Source of the DNA: Owenia fusiformis
Taxonomy: Eukaryota; Annelida; Polychaeta; Sabellida; Oweniidae
NCBI GenBank assembly: GCA_903813345.2
Contig: CAIIXF020000010.1
Coordinates: forward strand, 22,331,181-22,395,180
Length of the DNA stretch: 64,000 bases
Reading direction: 5' to 3'
Below the pieces are notes generated by a model, which was not told the DNA's origin, did no database searches, and worked only from the letters and a program-made list of their open reading frames with translations. Position numbers and translations under genes: made by a program. Below are positions 20,491-31,862 of the stretch, piece by piece. The first letter of the stretch is position 1. Each line of letters starts with the position of its first letter.

Positions 20491-21055
20491 TTAAAGGGTG
20501 ACGTATATCGTTTAGCAAATCGAACGCTCGTTTCTGGTGCTGCTCACCGTTTAGTATAAAAGGCCCGATCCCGGATAATACTCAAGGGTTCACAGGCTCG
20601 AGGTCGTTGTGTCAACACCTCTAACTGTTATATAGCATAAATATATTATAGATTGTCACACATTTATAAAAGGGTGATTTTTATTTTGACAAATCAATTC
20701 CACATTTATGGGTGTAATTTCAGGATCTAATATTTGTGTATAATAAGGCAAAATTGGCATCTAAATTTCCCCATAACGTAATAGCACACAGCTTGGCATA
20801 TGAAATATCCTACAAATGAAACAAAGCAGTTCTAATACAAGGATTTATATTGGCTGTTGTACATGTATTCTTTGAACGCAATCACTCTTTGGATAATGTT
20901 TGAAAATCATTATAAACGGATTACTTTATCTCAAAGACAATTTCAATAAACTGAATTTACAGAACTCCCCTTATCTCTTAAAAATGGACCGATCCAGTTG
21001 ATTCGCCTTGGCCGCCATATTGTTTTTATACGGGATGCTTATCGGAACCCTTTAA
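20491..21055. mobile_element. TTAA-flanked non-autonomous transposon, family 1, copy 2
   Basis: A 565-bp copy of the element at 4615-5170, same orientation, with TTAA at both ends and the same TATAAAAGG motif. The two copies differ by scattered substitutions and small length changes, so they are old relative to the Polinton. Confidence 0.75.
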
Positions 21056-22249
21056 CACCAGATATGTGGCCAACATGTTTCTAAGACTAGAATATGTTTT
21101 GACAACTGAAGCAACATTCGAGATTTGAAAATAGCATCTCGGGTGAGTTCTTGGGAACTTTTCAAGTTAAATAGGGTGTGTCCTTCAGGAAATACTTACA
21201 TCTTCCTCGACTTATTAACATATTTTAACCCAATGGTGCATACATGTATATCTGTACATGCTTCAATTTAATGCTCTCTAACCAAAGCTTTCCAGTACAA
21301 AAACATAATCCTGAACATATTTAGTATACCCCATCATGCATATAGATACCCAAAAAGTAATTAATCAATTTTGAAAATGCAATACAAAGGAAAGCTATCG
21401 AAGAAAGTAGTCGTTTATATATCGATAAGCATCAAATAATAGACGTTTATGAATTGGTGTGAAATGATTGATTACACTTATATCATTGATATACTTTGAA
21501 CCGGAACTCTGGAGTATTAGTCAGATCATCGTACCATGACATTTGACATTTACAAATAATGGAATAAAGCCTGAAGGTAAATGGCCAACGGTAAAATTGA
21601 GTAGGGTTATTAACAAATCATCAGATAACGATGCTTCTATTTGCATCAACAAGGACCTAAAATTCAAACCCTCTTTTAATGAAAATGTAAACATCAGATA
21701 CTGTAATACGACAATTTTCGGGGTTTTCGGATGACTTTGATTTTTTCATATGGCCTAGAATCCCCATAGTTGCAACAAAAGGCAACAAGAGACAATCCCC
21801 GATAAAAAAAACTCAGACAGTCTTTAAGGTTATCTTGACTTGACATATTCACGTGACTAGTCCGAACTTTAGATTACTTTTAACCAGAGACATGTATAAA
21901 ACATATATACACACATTTATACGTCTCTGTTTTAACTACCTGCATCCTCTGTAAATAAAATGTATTATGTTGCATTGGCGAATCTAAGTTCAACAAATTG
22001 GGATCAAATTAACCCCAATCTATCGAAGTATAACAAAAATGATATCATACTAAATTATATTCATAGCTTTTCTGTACTTATATCCAAGTGATGAATATTT
22101 AGCATGGATCGGTGATTTTGCTAAAAGACAAAAATCTAATATTGAGTAAGCGGCAATGTATGTCCTGTTGAAGTAATAAGAGAGAATGAATAATGATGTG
22201 ATACAACAGTTAGCTCAAAGTGACATTTCCTGATCCATAAATATTATAA
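21056..22249. other. Intergenic, no gene seen
   Basis: AT-rich; no recognisable gene or element. Confidence 0.5.
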
Positions 22250-22491
22250 GTTATTGAATGATTTGAAGTGCAATACAGGATACATTCTCACTGTTCGAGA
22301 AATTCCGTATTGGAACGAGACGAAGTCGAGTGCCAATACAGAATATCGAGACAGAATATGCACTTCAAATCATTCAATAACGTTTTTATCGTGTTATCCT
22401 CTGTATTGCTACTGAGATTGTCTCCTCCGTACCAATATTTTCTGTATTGCGACGGAGATGATCAACGGGGACAATCTCAGTAGCAATACAG
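22250..22491. mobile_element. Two adjacent hairpin repeats (probable MITE pair or one foldback MITE)
   Basis: The first hairpin has 22-bp perfect arms at 22250-22271 and 22360-22381; the second has 22-bp perfect arms at 22401-22422 and 22470-22491. Both, and their loops, repeat CAATACAG/CTGTATTG words. No target duplication could be fixed. Confidence 0.65.
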
Positions 22492-24538
22492 ATTGGTACA
22501 GCACAAGAACTGACCAATCAGAGGGCTGCATTTTACAGATCATACAATAAATACTGATATAGGTTCCAACTTATATTTTGGTATTAGCTGAAAATAAATC
22601 ATCGCGACCAATTTTTGACATGCTACAACTTTCAGACAAGTGAACTTGATATGATATAAAATGCCATCTTCCTCTAAAATGTTTATCAATCAAACGTTCT
22701 TGGTCTCTCTGCATATGCGTGTCGCGTGATTTCTTAGATGAACATGATTCCTGTACAGTGGAGGATTAAGTATAAGACACTGTTTCTTTGGATTTTCCCA
22801 CTTTTCAACATACATTTGAAATATCTAAAACAAGTCAAGTTGACCCTTCAAATCATGTCAAAGAACTTCTCATTTTTCAAGTTACAAACACCCTGAAGGC
22901 CAAAGACTACTGATAATTAAAGGTGGAGCAATTTTATTAAACGCGGAATCAAACTCTTGAAAATGATTAGGTAACACATCAAAGTGGAGTAGATCTTTGA
23001 ATCTATCATCAAGCCCACAATACTACCCCCCCCCCCCCCCCCATTCTCTCAAACATTTACTTTATTTACTTTATTCCAGAGTTTTAAGTTGCTTGTGGCT
23101 GGGATTAGTGATTAACATACTAAAGTATTTTCATCTTAAAGGAGATGTAGTGGCAGAGATTTGATGAATGAATAATCTGTTTAATCTATAAGCTAGTCTG
23201 AAAATGCCCCGAGAAAGAAAGACTACTTTGCTGTGTTTTAGTTGACAGGTCTTTTCAAAACACATTGTTGGCCCAGGATTGCTGGGCTGTTTAGGTAAAA
23301 CAAAACTTCAAATTTTCAAACAACTAAGAATTATATCAAATACAGCGAACATTGGATAACCACAATGACGTCATCTTTGATGTATGGAGATGATATGATA
23401 GTCTAATTAAGTCAATATGCATCGCCGCAGTGGAACTATCCTTGAATGTAACATGGATCTTCATCTAAACAGACACTTTCGAATTGTATCAGGAAATAAT
23501 TCATGTTATGTGCATGATGGAGAAATAAAGCACTTCTTTGATGTGACAGATTTGATGCATGTCCTGATCCAATCAGTTTCCTTAGTGCTTAATCTTGCTA
23601 ACATACTCGTTTACACAACTTGGATCTGATTCTAAATCGCAAGGGGCATAACCAGGAATGAGATAGCACCAAACTTTAACCGAAATTATATATTCGATCG
23701 AAACTGAGATCACTTTTAAAAACAATATTTTGGAGGCTCTACTGTATGCACGTAAAACATGAATTAAAGACACATACTGTATTCAATAGTTAAAGTGAGT
23801 TAGAACACCTCACTTATACCCTTTCCAATAGTGAGTTTCATTTGTTTCTTTAAAAGAGAGCTTCATCTTGCGCTCGGGTTAATTACTCTCTATACTCCCA
23901 AATACATACATACAAACAAATGATTTAGATAACATTTACTCTTAATGAAATTCCCGGCTTAATCCCCCACGTATTTCAGATCACCATGTACATGTTGATT
24001 ATGTACTTTTCCCAATAAAACTGCGAACTGTCCGTGGTTCGCAATCGTCATACAATAGGTGGTGACCTTATAATTGTTTTATTTAATCTGTCCACGAAAA
24101 AATATTATTTTCACTCTATTTTTAGATAACAAAACGCGGCATTTTCTTCAGGGATTCTAAATTGAATTTGACAGGCTATCCTAATCAATCAGGATAATGA
24201 CTGTAATAGGGTTATTGACTTAAAAAAGACAGATGTAGCTTATACGAAACCCTTACGAACATCCCAATTGTTCATCATTTTCTCATATAATTGGCTCGGT
24301 TTTATAAGAAGAATTTATTTGCATATTAGGACAACAAAATCATTTGGGAAACTAAATAATTTGGAATGAGGTTCATGGTTTTGATAAAAATTAAAGAGGA
24401 TATATGAAGTCGTTAAGGTTATGTTGAGAGGGTGGATGTCAGAATGTGGTATGATTGAAAGGGGATTATAAATTGTGATCTCTCATATCATTTAAATCTC
24501 TGGTACATGTGTTTGGTGAAGAACTGACAATCAACAAA
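22492..24538. other. Intergenic, no gene seen
   Basis: No supported gene. A run of about 16 C lies near 23026-23042. Short ATG frames (for example near 23417) have no recognisable family and no coding-like neighbours. Confidence 0.5.
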
Positions 24539-24909
24539 TTAAAGAGAGAATCAGATATAGCGAGCATGCTAAACAAAAAATTGTTTCAATTTTAGAATAT
24601 TTTTGGCTCATGTCATTCCTTGTCATGTCTATCACAAAAGTGCATACTTTATTCCAGGAAAACTAAAGATTTTTACAATAATGTATTATTTTTCTATAAG
24701 AATGGTTACCATTCTTATTATTTGGGAGAATTTAAACATTTTTTCACTCATTTTTGTACTTTGAATCATTAATACCTTCACCAATTTATAACATGTGAAT
24801 CTTTTGGGAGATATTGTATTTGATATTGTAGTAAGGAATAGATTGGTAGGTCAATTATACATGTTGCTTGTAATTCTGTCACCCCCTATGGATCAGATTC
24901 TGCCTTTAA
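24539..24909. mobile_element. TTAA-flanked MITE, family 2, copy 1
   Basis: A 371-bp element with TTAAAGAGAGAATCAGA at the left and CAGATTCTGCCTTTAA at the right, so the ends are inverted repeats with a TTAA duplication. It matches 43342-43722 closely, and the first ~160 bp also match 34400-34560. It has no coding capacity. Confidence 0.75.
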
Positions 24910-25177
24910 ATGACGATAGACTCAAATGTAAGCGAGGTCCTCTGTCTTCACTAATGCGTCCAACACGACCGATGCATTTATGGAAACGCAACATGGAATG
25001 CGGTTGCATCCGATGATCTTACCCGATCCATAGAACTTGGCTTTGAAATTTTGTTCGTAAAGGTCGTAAAGGAAGCTTTTCTGAATCAGGAAAAGCAGTC
25101 GTCCATCCAGAGTGTTAAGACAAGATAGTTCAAGTACTAATTGTATAGTTTATTGATAAGTGCTCATTCAGATGTTA

Positions 25178-25758
25178 CCCTACTATCACACCAAACTAGT
25201 TCTCACTACGTTCTCGAAAACGGGCTCAAACTGTGCACGAACGGATTTGACGTACTAAGAACCCACTAAGAACCATTTAGGATCTGTTTACAAACTTCAT
25301 GAAACTATTAGAACCAGTAGGTCCTCCAGCACTTAGAGCATGCTCAACATTTTCTGGTGATCATCAAAACGTTACCGAATCGGTTTTAAACTGTGTGCGA
25401 ACTGAATGAACGTAGCTACAACGTTCTACGTTCTGTTTACGAACTTCATGGACTTTCCCGGACGGGGTATGTGATTTAGAATTTTGAATCGATTCAAAAT
25501 TCGATGGCGACCATACCGTTCTGTAATCAGGTCATGATGACCTTCTAGACTAAGGGACGGTTTATACTACGTTGCACACCGACGTGGTGCGACCTGAACG
25601 AACTGCGAACGTGATGGACGTATTGAAGACTGTTTATGAACGAAGTAGCTAATTATTTTAGACATATATCCCGACTGCAGCAAGATCGAGCCCGTTTTAC
25701 GACATTTTCGTAGGACTGGCAAGAACGGGTAAGAACTAGTTTGGTGTGATAAGGGGGT
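25178..25758 (+). mobile_element. TATCACACC-type element, copy A (581 bp)
   Basis: Ends CCCTACTATCACACCAAAC and its counterpart GTTTGGTGTGATAAGGGGGT, with TA on both outer sides. The inside is richer in CpG than the surroundings and full of CGTTC/GAACG words. It holds a perfect 24-bp palindrome (25479-25502, centre ATCGAT) and a perfect inverted AGGTCA pair (25529-25543). No transposase. The TA duplication would fit a Tc1/mariner-type or other TA-targeting family; the superfamily is not decided. Confidence 0.8.
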
Positions 25759-25780
25759 TAGTTGTAGGCCCGCATTTGGA

Positions 25781-26514
25781 GTTCTCGAAAACGGGCTTCA
25801 ACTGTGTACGAACGGACTTGACGTACTTAGAACCGTTTGGGGTCTATTTACAAACTTCATCGAACGTAGGTCTTACTCGAACGGGTGGGTCCTCTAGAAC
25901 TTGGAACATGCTCAAAATGTTCTCGTGGTCGTCACGTTCTACAATTAGAACGAGTGACAACCTACTAACGACGAGCTGGACGTGCTATGAACGGAACATT
26001 CGTTCTACGTTTTAACAACGAGTTTAGCTGTCTGAGGACGCATTGAGAACGATGTAGGACTAATTGCAAACGGGTTAAAACTGATTAAGAACGTATTTAT
26101 CAACGAGTTAGCAAAAATATAGCTATCACACCAAGCAAGTTGCCACTGCGTTCTTCAAACCTGGTTTTAAACTGTGTGCGAATGGAGTGAACGTAGCTAC
26201 AACGTTCTACGGTCTGTTTACGAACTTCATAGACTTTTTCCGGACGGGGAATGTGATTTAGAATTTTGAATCGATGGCGACCATACCGTTCTGTAATCAG
26301 GTCATGATGACCTTCTAGACTAAGGAACACGTTATACAACGTGGTGCGACCTGAACGAACTGCGAATGAGATGGAAGTATTGAAGACTGTTTATGAACGA
26401 AGTAGCTAATTATTTTAGACATATTACCCGACCACAGCCAGTTTGAGCCCGTTTTACGACATTTTCGTAGGACTGGCAAGAACGGGTAAGAATTAGTTTG
26501 GTGTGATAGGGGAT
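25781..26514 (+). mobile_element. TATCACACC-type element, copy B (left end missing)
   Basis: Follows copy A directly. It starts inside the element at CTCGAAAACGGGC and ends GTTTGGTGTGATAGGGGA. It has the longer form, with an internal TATCACACCAAGCAAG end-like motif at 26124, which suggests the long form is itself composite. Half of the 24-bp palindrome is lost, but the inverted AGGTCA pair is kept (26299-26313). Confidence 0.7.
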
Positions 26515-27404
26515 TAAATTGCTCTCAGTGACATTGATTCTGACGAAGGATGAGACGTTATTAGATCATATTCTAGCAACAATATCTGAATACTTCGTGT
26601 ATAGAATTGCATTACGCACAGTATCATGTTTTCCTTTTCTACAATACCATGGGTAATCATGGGCATCCAATCACAGACATAGAAGAGTGTTCTATTTAAT
26701 CATCAGTCGGACAGCTACTAGGCAGACTATGCAATGAAGATAAAGTGAATTCAAACAAAGGCTCAGGATGTGTAGCATTGACATATGAGCCACTCTCTGC
26801 TAAATTCATGATAAATCACAGTTTTATTGAAAACCTCTAATTACTAGAATTTACGACAGTTTCAGCGCTATAGAAAGCCAGTAAACAGCTATGGTGAGAT
26901 CTTAGAAGTCAATAGGTATCGCTATAAATATACTGTAATAGTTAGACAATTTCTTGTTCAGCGCTATAATTCTTTGCCTTATCTACTTTAAAAAGCTATT
27001 TTGAAATGACTGTATGCTTTTTCAAATGATCAAATAATTTTGAATACATAGGCTACAGCTATATAGGCAGCAAATAATTACTGAATCTCGTTCCCGGACA
27101 GTTCACCTCGTTCTAAGCACGTCCTCGATCGTCCCTAGTGTGTACAGAAATAATGTACCAGTCAAGTAATGAGGTGACTGATCTAGCACATTAGTCCGAC
27201 TGGACAACGTCGTTACATGTCCCAAGTAGGATCGGTGCACCCATCTCAATTCGGATACGCTGGGGGTAGGCTGGAGGTTCTGGAGTACCTTTCTGTAGAA
27301 CACGTCAATTGATTATTCGTAAAAATCGTAAAAAGTTCGAACAATCCGTTTGCACACAGTTCAAACACGTTCGGTGTGACTTAAATTTAAACGCATTCTA
27401 TCTA
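26515..27404. other. Spacer with a decayed relative of the TATCACACC element
   Basis: 27085-27400 is rich in CGTTC/GTCC words and includes GTTCGGTGTGACTTAA, like a diverged relative. 27028-27083 is an inverted copy of 28992-29058, so the whole copy C/D block is flanked by inverted sequence. No gene is seen. Confidence 0.5.
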
Positions 27405-28214
27405 ACCCCCCTATCACACCAAACTCGTTCTTACCCGTTCTTGCCAGTCCTACGAAAACGTCGTAAAACGGGCTCAAACTGGCTGTGGTCGGGAAATATG
27501 TCTGAAATATTTAGCTTCTTCGTTCTTAAACAGTCTTCAATACGTCCATCTCGTTCGCAGTTCGTTCAGGTCGCACCACGTCGGTGTGCAACGCCGTAGA
27601 ACGCGTCCCTTAGTCTAGAAGGTCATCATGACCTGATAACAGAACGGTATGGTCGCAATCGAATTTTGAATCGATTCAAAATTCTAAAATCACATTCCCG
27701 TCTGAGAACGTTCATAAAGTTCGTAAATAGACCTTAGAACGTTGCAGCTACGTTCATTCCGTTCGCACACAGTTTAGAACCAGTTTTGAAGAACGCAGTG
27801 GCAACTTGTTTGGTGTGATAGCTATATTTTTGCTAACTCGTTCATAAGCAGTGTTAAATACGTTCTTAATCAGTTTAAACCCGTTTGCAATGAGTTCTAC
27901 CTCGTTCTCAACACGTCCTCAGACAGTTCCACTCGTTGTTAAAACGTCCCTAGTAGGATTGAAGTACGACGGTTCCGTTCGTAGTACGTCCAGCTCGTCG
28001 TTAGTACGTTGTCACTCGTTCTAATTGTAGAACGTGACTACCACGAAAACATTTTGAGCATTGTCTAAGTTCTAGAGGACCTACCCGTTCGAGTACGTTC
28101 GATGAAGTTTGTAAATAGATCCCAAACGGTTCTTAGTACGTCCAGTCCGTTCGTACACAGTTGAAGCCCGTTTTCGAGAAAGTAGTGAGAACTAGTTTGG
28201 TGTGATAGTAGGGT
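27405..28214 (-). mobile_element. TATCACACC-type element, copy C (810 bp)
   Basis: Long form, inverted relative to copy A: it starts at the 'CTTACCCGTTCTTGCC' end and finishes at the 'AGTGAGAACTAGTTTGG' end. TA lies at 27403-27404 and 28215-28216. The 24-bp palindrome is at 27661-27684 and the inverted AGGTCA pair at 27620-27634. Confidence 0.8.
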
Positions 28215-28216
28215 TA

Positions 28217-28983
28217 CCCTATACTATCACACCAAACTAGTTCTCACTACGTTCTCGAAAACGGGCTTCAACGGTGTACGAACGGACTGGACGTACTTAG
28301 AACCGTTTGGGGTCTATTTCGTACTCGAACGGGTAGGTCCTCTATCACTTAGAACATGCTCAAAATGTTCTCTTGGTCGTCACGTAGATACAATTAGAAC
28401 GAGTGACAACCTACTAACGACGAGCTGGACGTACTACGAACGAAAGCGTCGTACTTCAATCCTACTACGGACGTTTTTACAACGAGTTGAACTGTCTGAG
28501 GACGTATTGAGAACGAGGTAGAACTAATTGCAAACGGGTTAAACTGATTAAGAACGTATTTATCAACAAATTAGCAAAAATATAGATATCACACCAAGCA
28601 ATTGTTGCCACTGCGTTCTTCAAAACTGGTTTTAAACTGTGTGCGAACGGAATGAACGTAGCTACAACGTTCTACGGTCTGTTTACGAACTTCATGGACT
28701 TTCCCGGACGGGGAATGTGATTTAGAATTTTGAATCGATTCAAAATTCGATGGCGACCATACCGTTCTATAATCAGGTCATGATGACCTTCTAGACTAAG
28801 GAACGCCGTCGTGGTGCAACCTGAACGAACTGTGAATGAGATGGACGTATTGAAGACTGTTTATGAACGAAGTAGCTAATTATTTAGACATATATCCCGA
28901 CCGCAGCAAGATTGAGCCCGTTTTACGACGTTTTCGTAGGACTGCCAAGAACGGGTAAGAACTAGTTTGGTGTGATAGGGGGT
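28217..28983 (+). mobile_element. TATCACACC-type element, copy D (767 bp)
   Basis: Abuts copy C in opposite orientation and shares the TA at 28215-28216, so the two form a palindrome of about 1.6 kb. The 24-bp palindrome is at 28725-28748 and the inverted AGGTCA pair at 28775-28789. Confidence 0.8.
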
Positions 28984-31286
28984 TAAATCACATACTTTAT
29001 TTTCGCTGCCTATATAGCTGTTGCATATGTATCTAAAATTATTTGATCATTTTAAAAAAATAATAACATGAGACCTTCAAAATGAGCATGGGAATGAAAT
29101 GAGCAATGCCATGCTTCCCTTTTCTGGTAATATTTCAAAAAGTATTAGATAAATGTATACGTTTTAGTATTGTTTTGAATAAAAATCAATCTTCAATATG
29201 AAAAGACCAATAGGAATAAAATGTATCAAGATGTTCTCTTCGATTGTGGGTAATTATTCAAGAACACATTCCAATAAAACCATAATTTGTGGGAGACTGT
29301 TCACTTTCTGTATTGTCATAATTATGATGAATTCCATTTTTTATTAAATTATGAACATGTACATGTATGTAGATAATCATGTTTTAATTTTTGAGTTATT
29401 TCTTTAAATCATCAATAAAAGGACAAAATAAGATTTTCTTTGGATGTGCACATTCTCCAATTTTGAAAACCCAAAGGCAATGCTTATGAAATATGGGAAG
29501 TTGCCTACCTTCTAGTTGAAAGCCCGTGATCAAACTGATCGTTTATAAGCAGGCTTTCATACGTCCCTTATCAGTTATAAACCAAAACAACCCAATAAGG
29601 TGTGTATTAAATGTTTACTTCCTGTTATCTCAAAATCTGCTTGGAACTACTACATGGATTTCTATAGCAAATTCCTCAAAAAGAAAATTCTAGGGATTAA
29701 AGGAATGTGTACAGTTTACACAATTTGAGAAATCATTGACATACATGAAACCTATTTAAAACAGCATTTGTATTATTCAAAGCGTTGATTATCAATGATT
29801 CCCAGCCCTCTGAAGTTTGAAAAATTAAAAAACCTGGGTGTTAATCCATAGATAATCCTTAAAAATGAGAAATATTTTTGGGGATTATATGGCGCAATCT
29901 CATAGTCAAATGTTTTAAAGTGTATATGAAAAACATATGCGAAATGCTCGACAAAACTCCCCAATTCATTCGACAAACAACTCCCCTCCTTTCGGGGAAA
30001 ACGAGTTTCATGTTTTTGGGAGAACGTGAACGTGAACACGTAACATTATGACCCCCCCCCCCAAAGATTATCGTCCCTCTCTCAATTGATTTGTACAGGA
30101 ACCTGATCACAATTCAGTTCTTCATACTCATTCGAGTGAGTAACAGTCTTGAAAAGGGAAAGTAGTCCCCGGGGGGAAACAATTTTACACATCCACGTCA
30201 CTTTCTTGAAAAGTGCTTGCACAACCTCCCAAACTAACACTTTCTGAATAACATAAAACACGAAATTTTCAAGCTTAACACCTTATCCATCTGATTTTCA
30301 GCGATGTACTCATTATTGTTTCATTTTCCACTTTTTTGCTCCTATTATATTACTTTCAGAAGGAATTCACGAAATGATGTGAATTTGATACCTGATCATG
30401 AGATACTATAATTGATATGTTATTGCATCGTCTGTATAAATTCATATGAATCCCGAAGAATTATTGTGAGGTTTAAATTGTAAATGTGAAAGGGGTAACA
30501 TTAGCGAGGAATGGTGTAATCAGCTATATTGATAATTGTCTAAATTATTACGAACTTCTAAAATTGTGAAGATTTTGAGTATGTGGAATGCAGATATTTT
30601 AAGCACGGTGAAATCTCAGGGGGAATTAGGAAAAGAAGAACTGTCTTTATTAGTTTTCGAGCCCATTAAATCAACAATAAAGTATTTATGTAACACTTCT
30701 GCGAGAAACAATCTACATATTAGATAGCGAAAGTTGTTATGATTGTGCTTATTGGCAGATATCAGAGTCACTTTTAAGTGACTTTAGATGAATTAGTTTG
30801 CCAAGTGTTCACATATTATGGTATTTATGTTGCTTTAACATTTTTTGACATTTATTGATCAAAAGTGGTAAACAGTAGAAATGGGCTGAGCGGTTAATGA
30901 CTACTTTTCAACGCCTCTTTATGTAATGCTGTCCTGGTTTTAGTCTTTAAATATTCAATTCAATGGGAAGAATCAATGAGTGAGTGACTAATCAAGTGGA
31001 ATTGCTCGCAACAATAGAAGTTTAGGACATGCTTAAAAATTAATTATTATAAAATGGTTGACATACAATAATGGTGCAGAAAAAAATATGTGTTATGATA
31101 ATGTTGTAGTCTTTCATCATCTAAAATTCTTACTCTTTTAGGAGCGACTGGTTCAAAAAAGTCGAATCAAAATATAATTTTCATTTTACATGAGGCCCTA
31201 AAGAGCTCAAATGTCGGAAAGGGCAGTCGATGTCCTTACTTTTGAAGGAGAGTGTACCAAAGGGACAACATTTATGGTTTGTTAAT
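28984..31286. other. Intergenic, no gene seen
   Basis: 28992-29058 is the inverted mate of 27028-27083. A poly-C run sits at about 30052-30062. Short open frames (for example 30536-30727, which lacks an ATG start) are not convincing genes. Confidence 0.5.
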
Positions 31287-31288
31287 TA

Positions 31289-31860
31289 CAGGGTGGTCAA
31301 AAAATGGAAACCCTGCATTTTCCTTATATCTTTGTCACTTTAAGAAAATTACTCCCTGATATTTCACACATTTGTACATCATTCAATTTCCTACCACACT
31401 ACCATATTTCATGACAATCAGACTGATAGTCACAATTGTACAGCACTTTGAATAACATGCTTCAGATTTGACCATTTTCGCTCTGTAGGCAAAGAGCACA
31501 GTTGTCAATGAGCCGAATGCATTCCTCAGCGGGTATGGCCTGAATGAAACAGATGATCTCACTTTTGAGGTTCGCAATTGTCCTGAGGTCATTCTCATAT
31601 ACTCTATCTCTGCCATATCCCCACAGGTAGGGACATTTTAGACGATGAGTACAGGTTTCCCCACAACGCAATAGTGGCCACTGGGCATGTTCTTTAAAGT
31701 AGTTGTAACATTGTGACTATCAATCTGATGGTCGTGAAATAAAGTAGGCTGGTAGCAAATTGAATGATGTACAAAAGTGTAAAATATCAGGGAGTTATTT
31801 TTTAAAATAACAAAGATATGAGGAAAATGGTAATAGGGCTTCCATTTCTTGACCACCCTT
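31289..31860 (-). mobile_element. Decayed Tc1/mariner element with transposase remnant
   Basis: A 572-bp element between TA dinucleotides (31287-31288 and 31861-31862). The ends are CAGGGTGGTCAAAAAATGG and its inverted counterpart CTTGACCACCCTT. The TIRs extend roughly 100-120 bp (shared TATCAGGGAGTTATTTT and GTACATCATTCAAT words). On the minus strand, about 31460-31660 reads like the C-terminal end of a mariner transposase: PYLWGYGRDRVYENDLRTI, IQAIPAEE and IRLIDNCA. The N-terminal two-thirds is absent, so this is a non-autonomous deletion copy. Confidence 0.75.
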
Positions 31861-31862
31861 TA

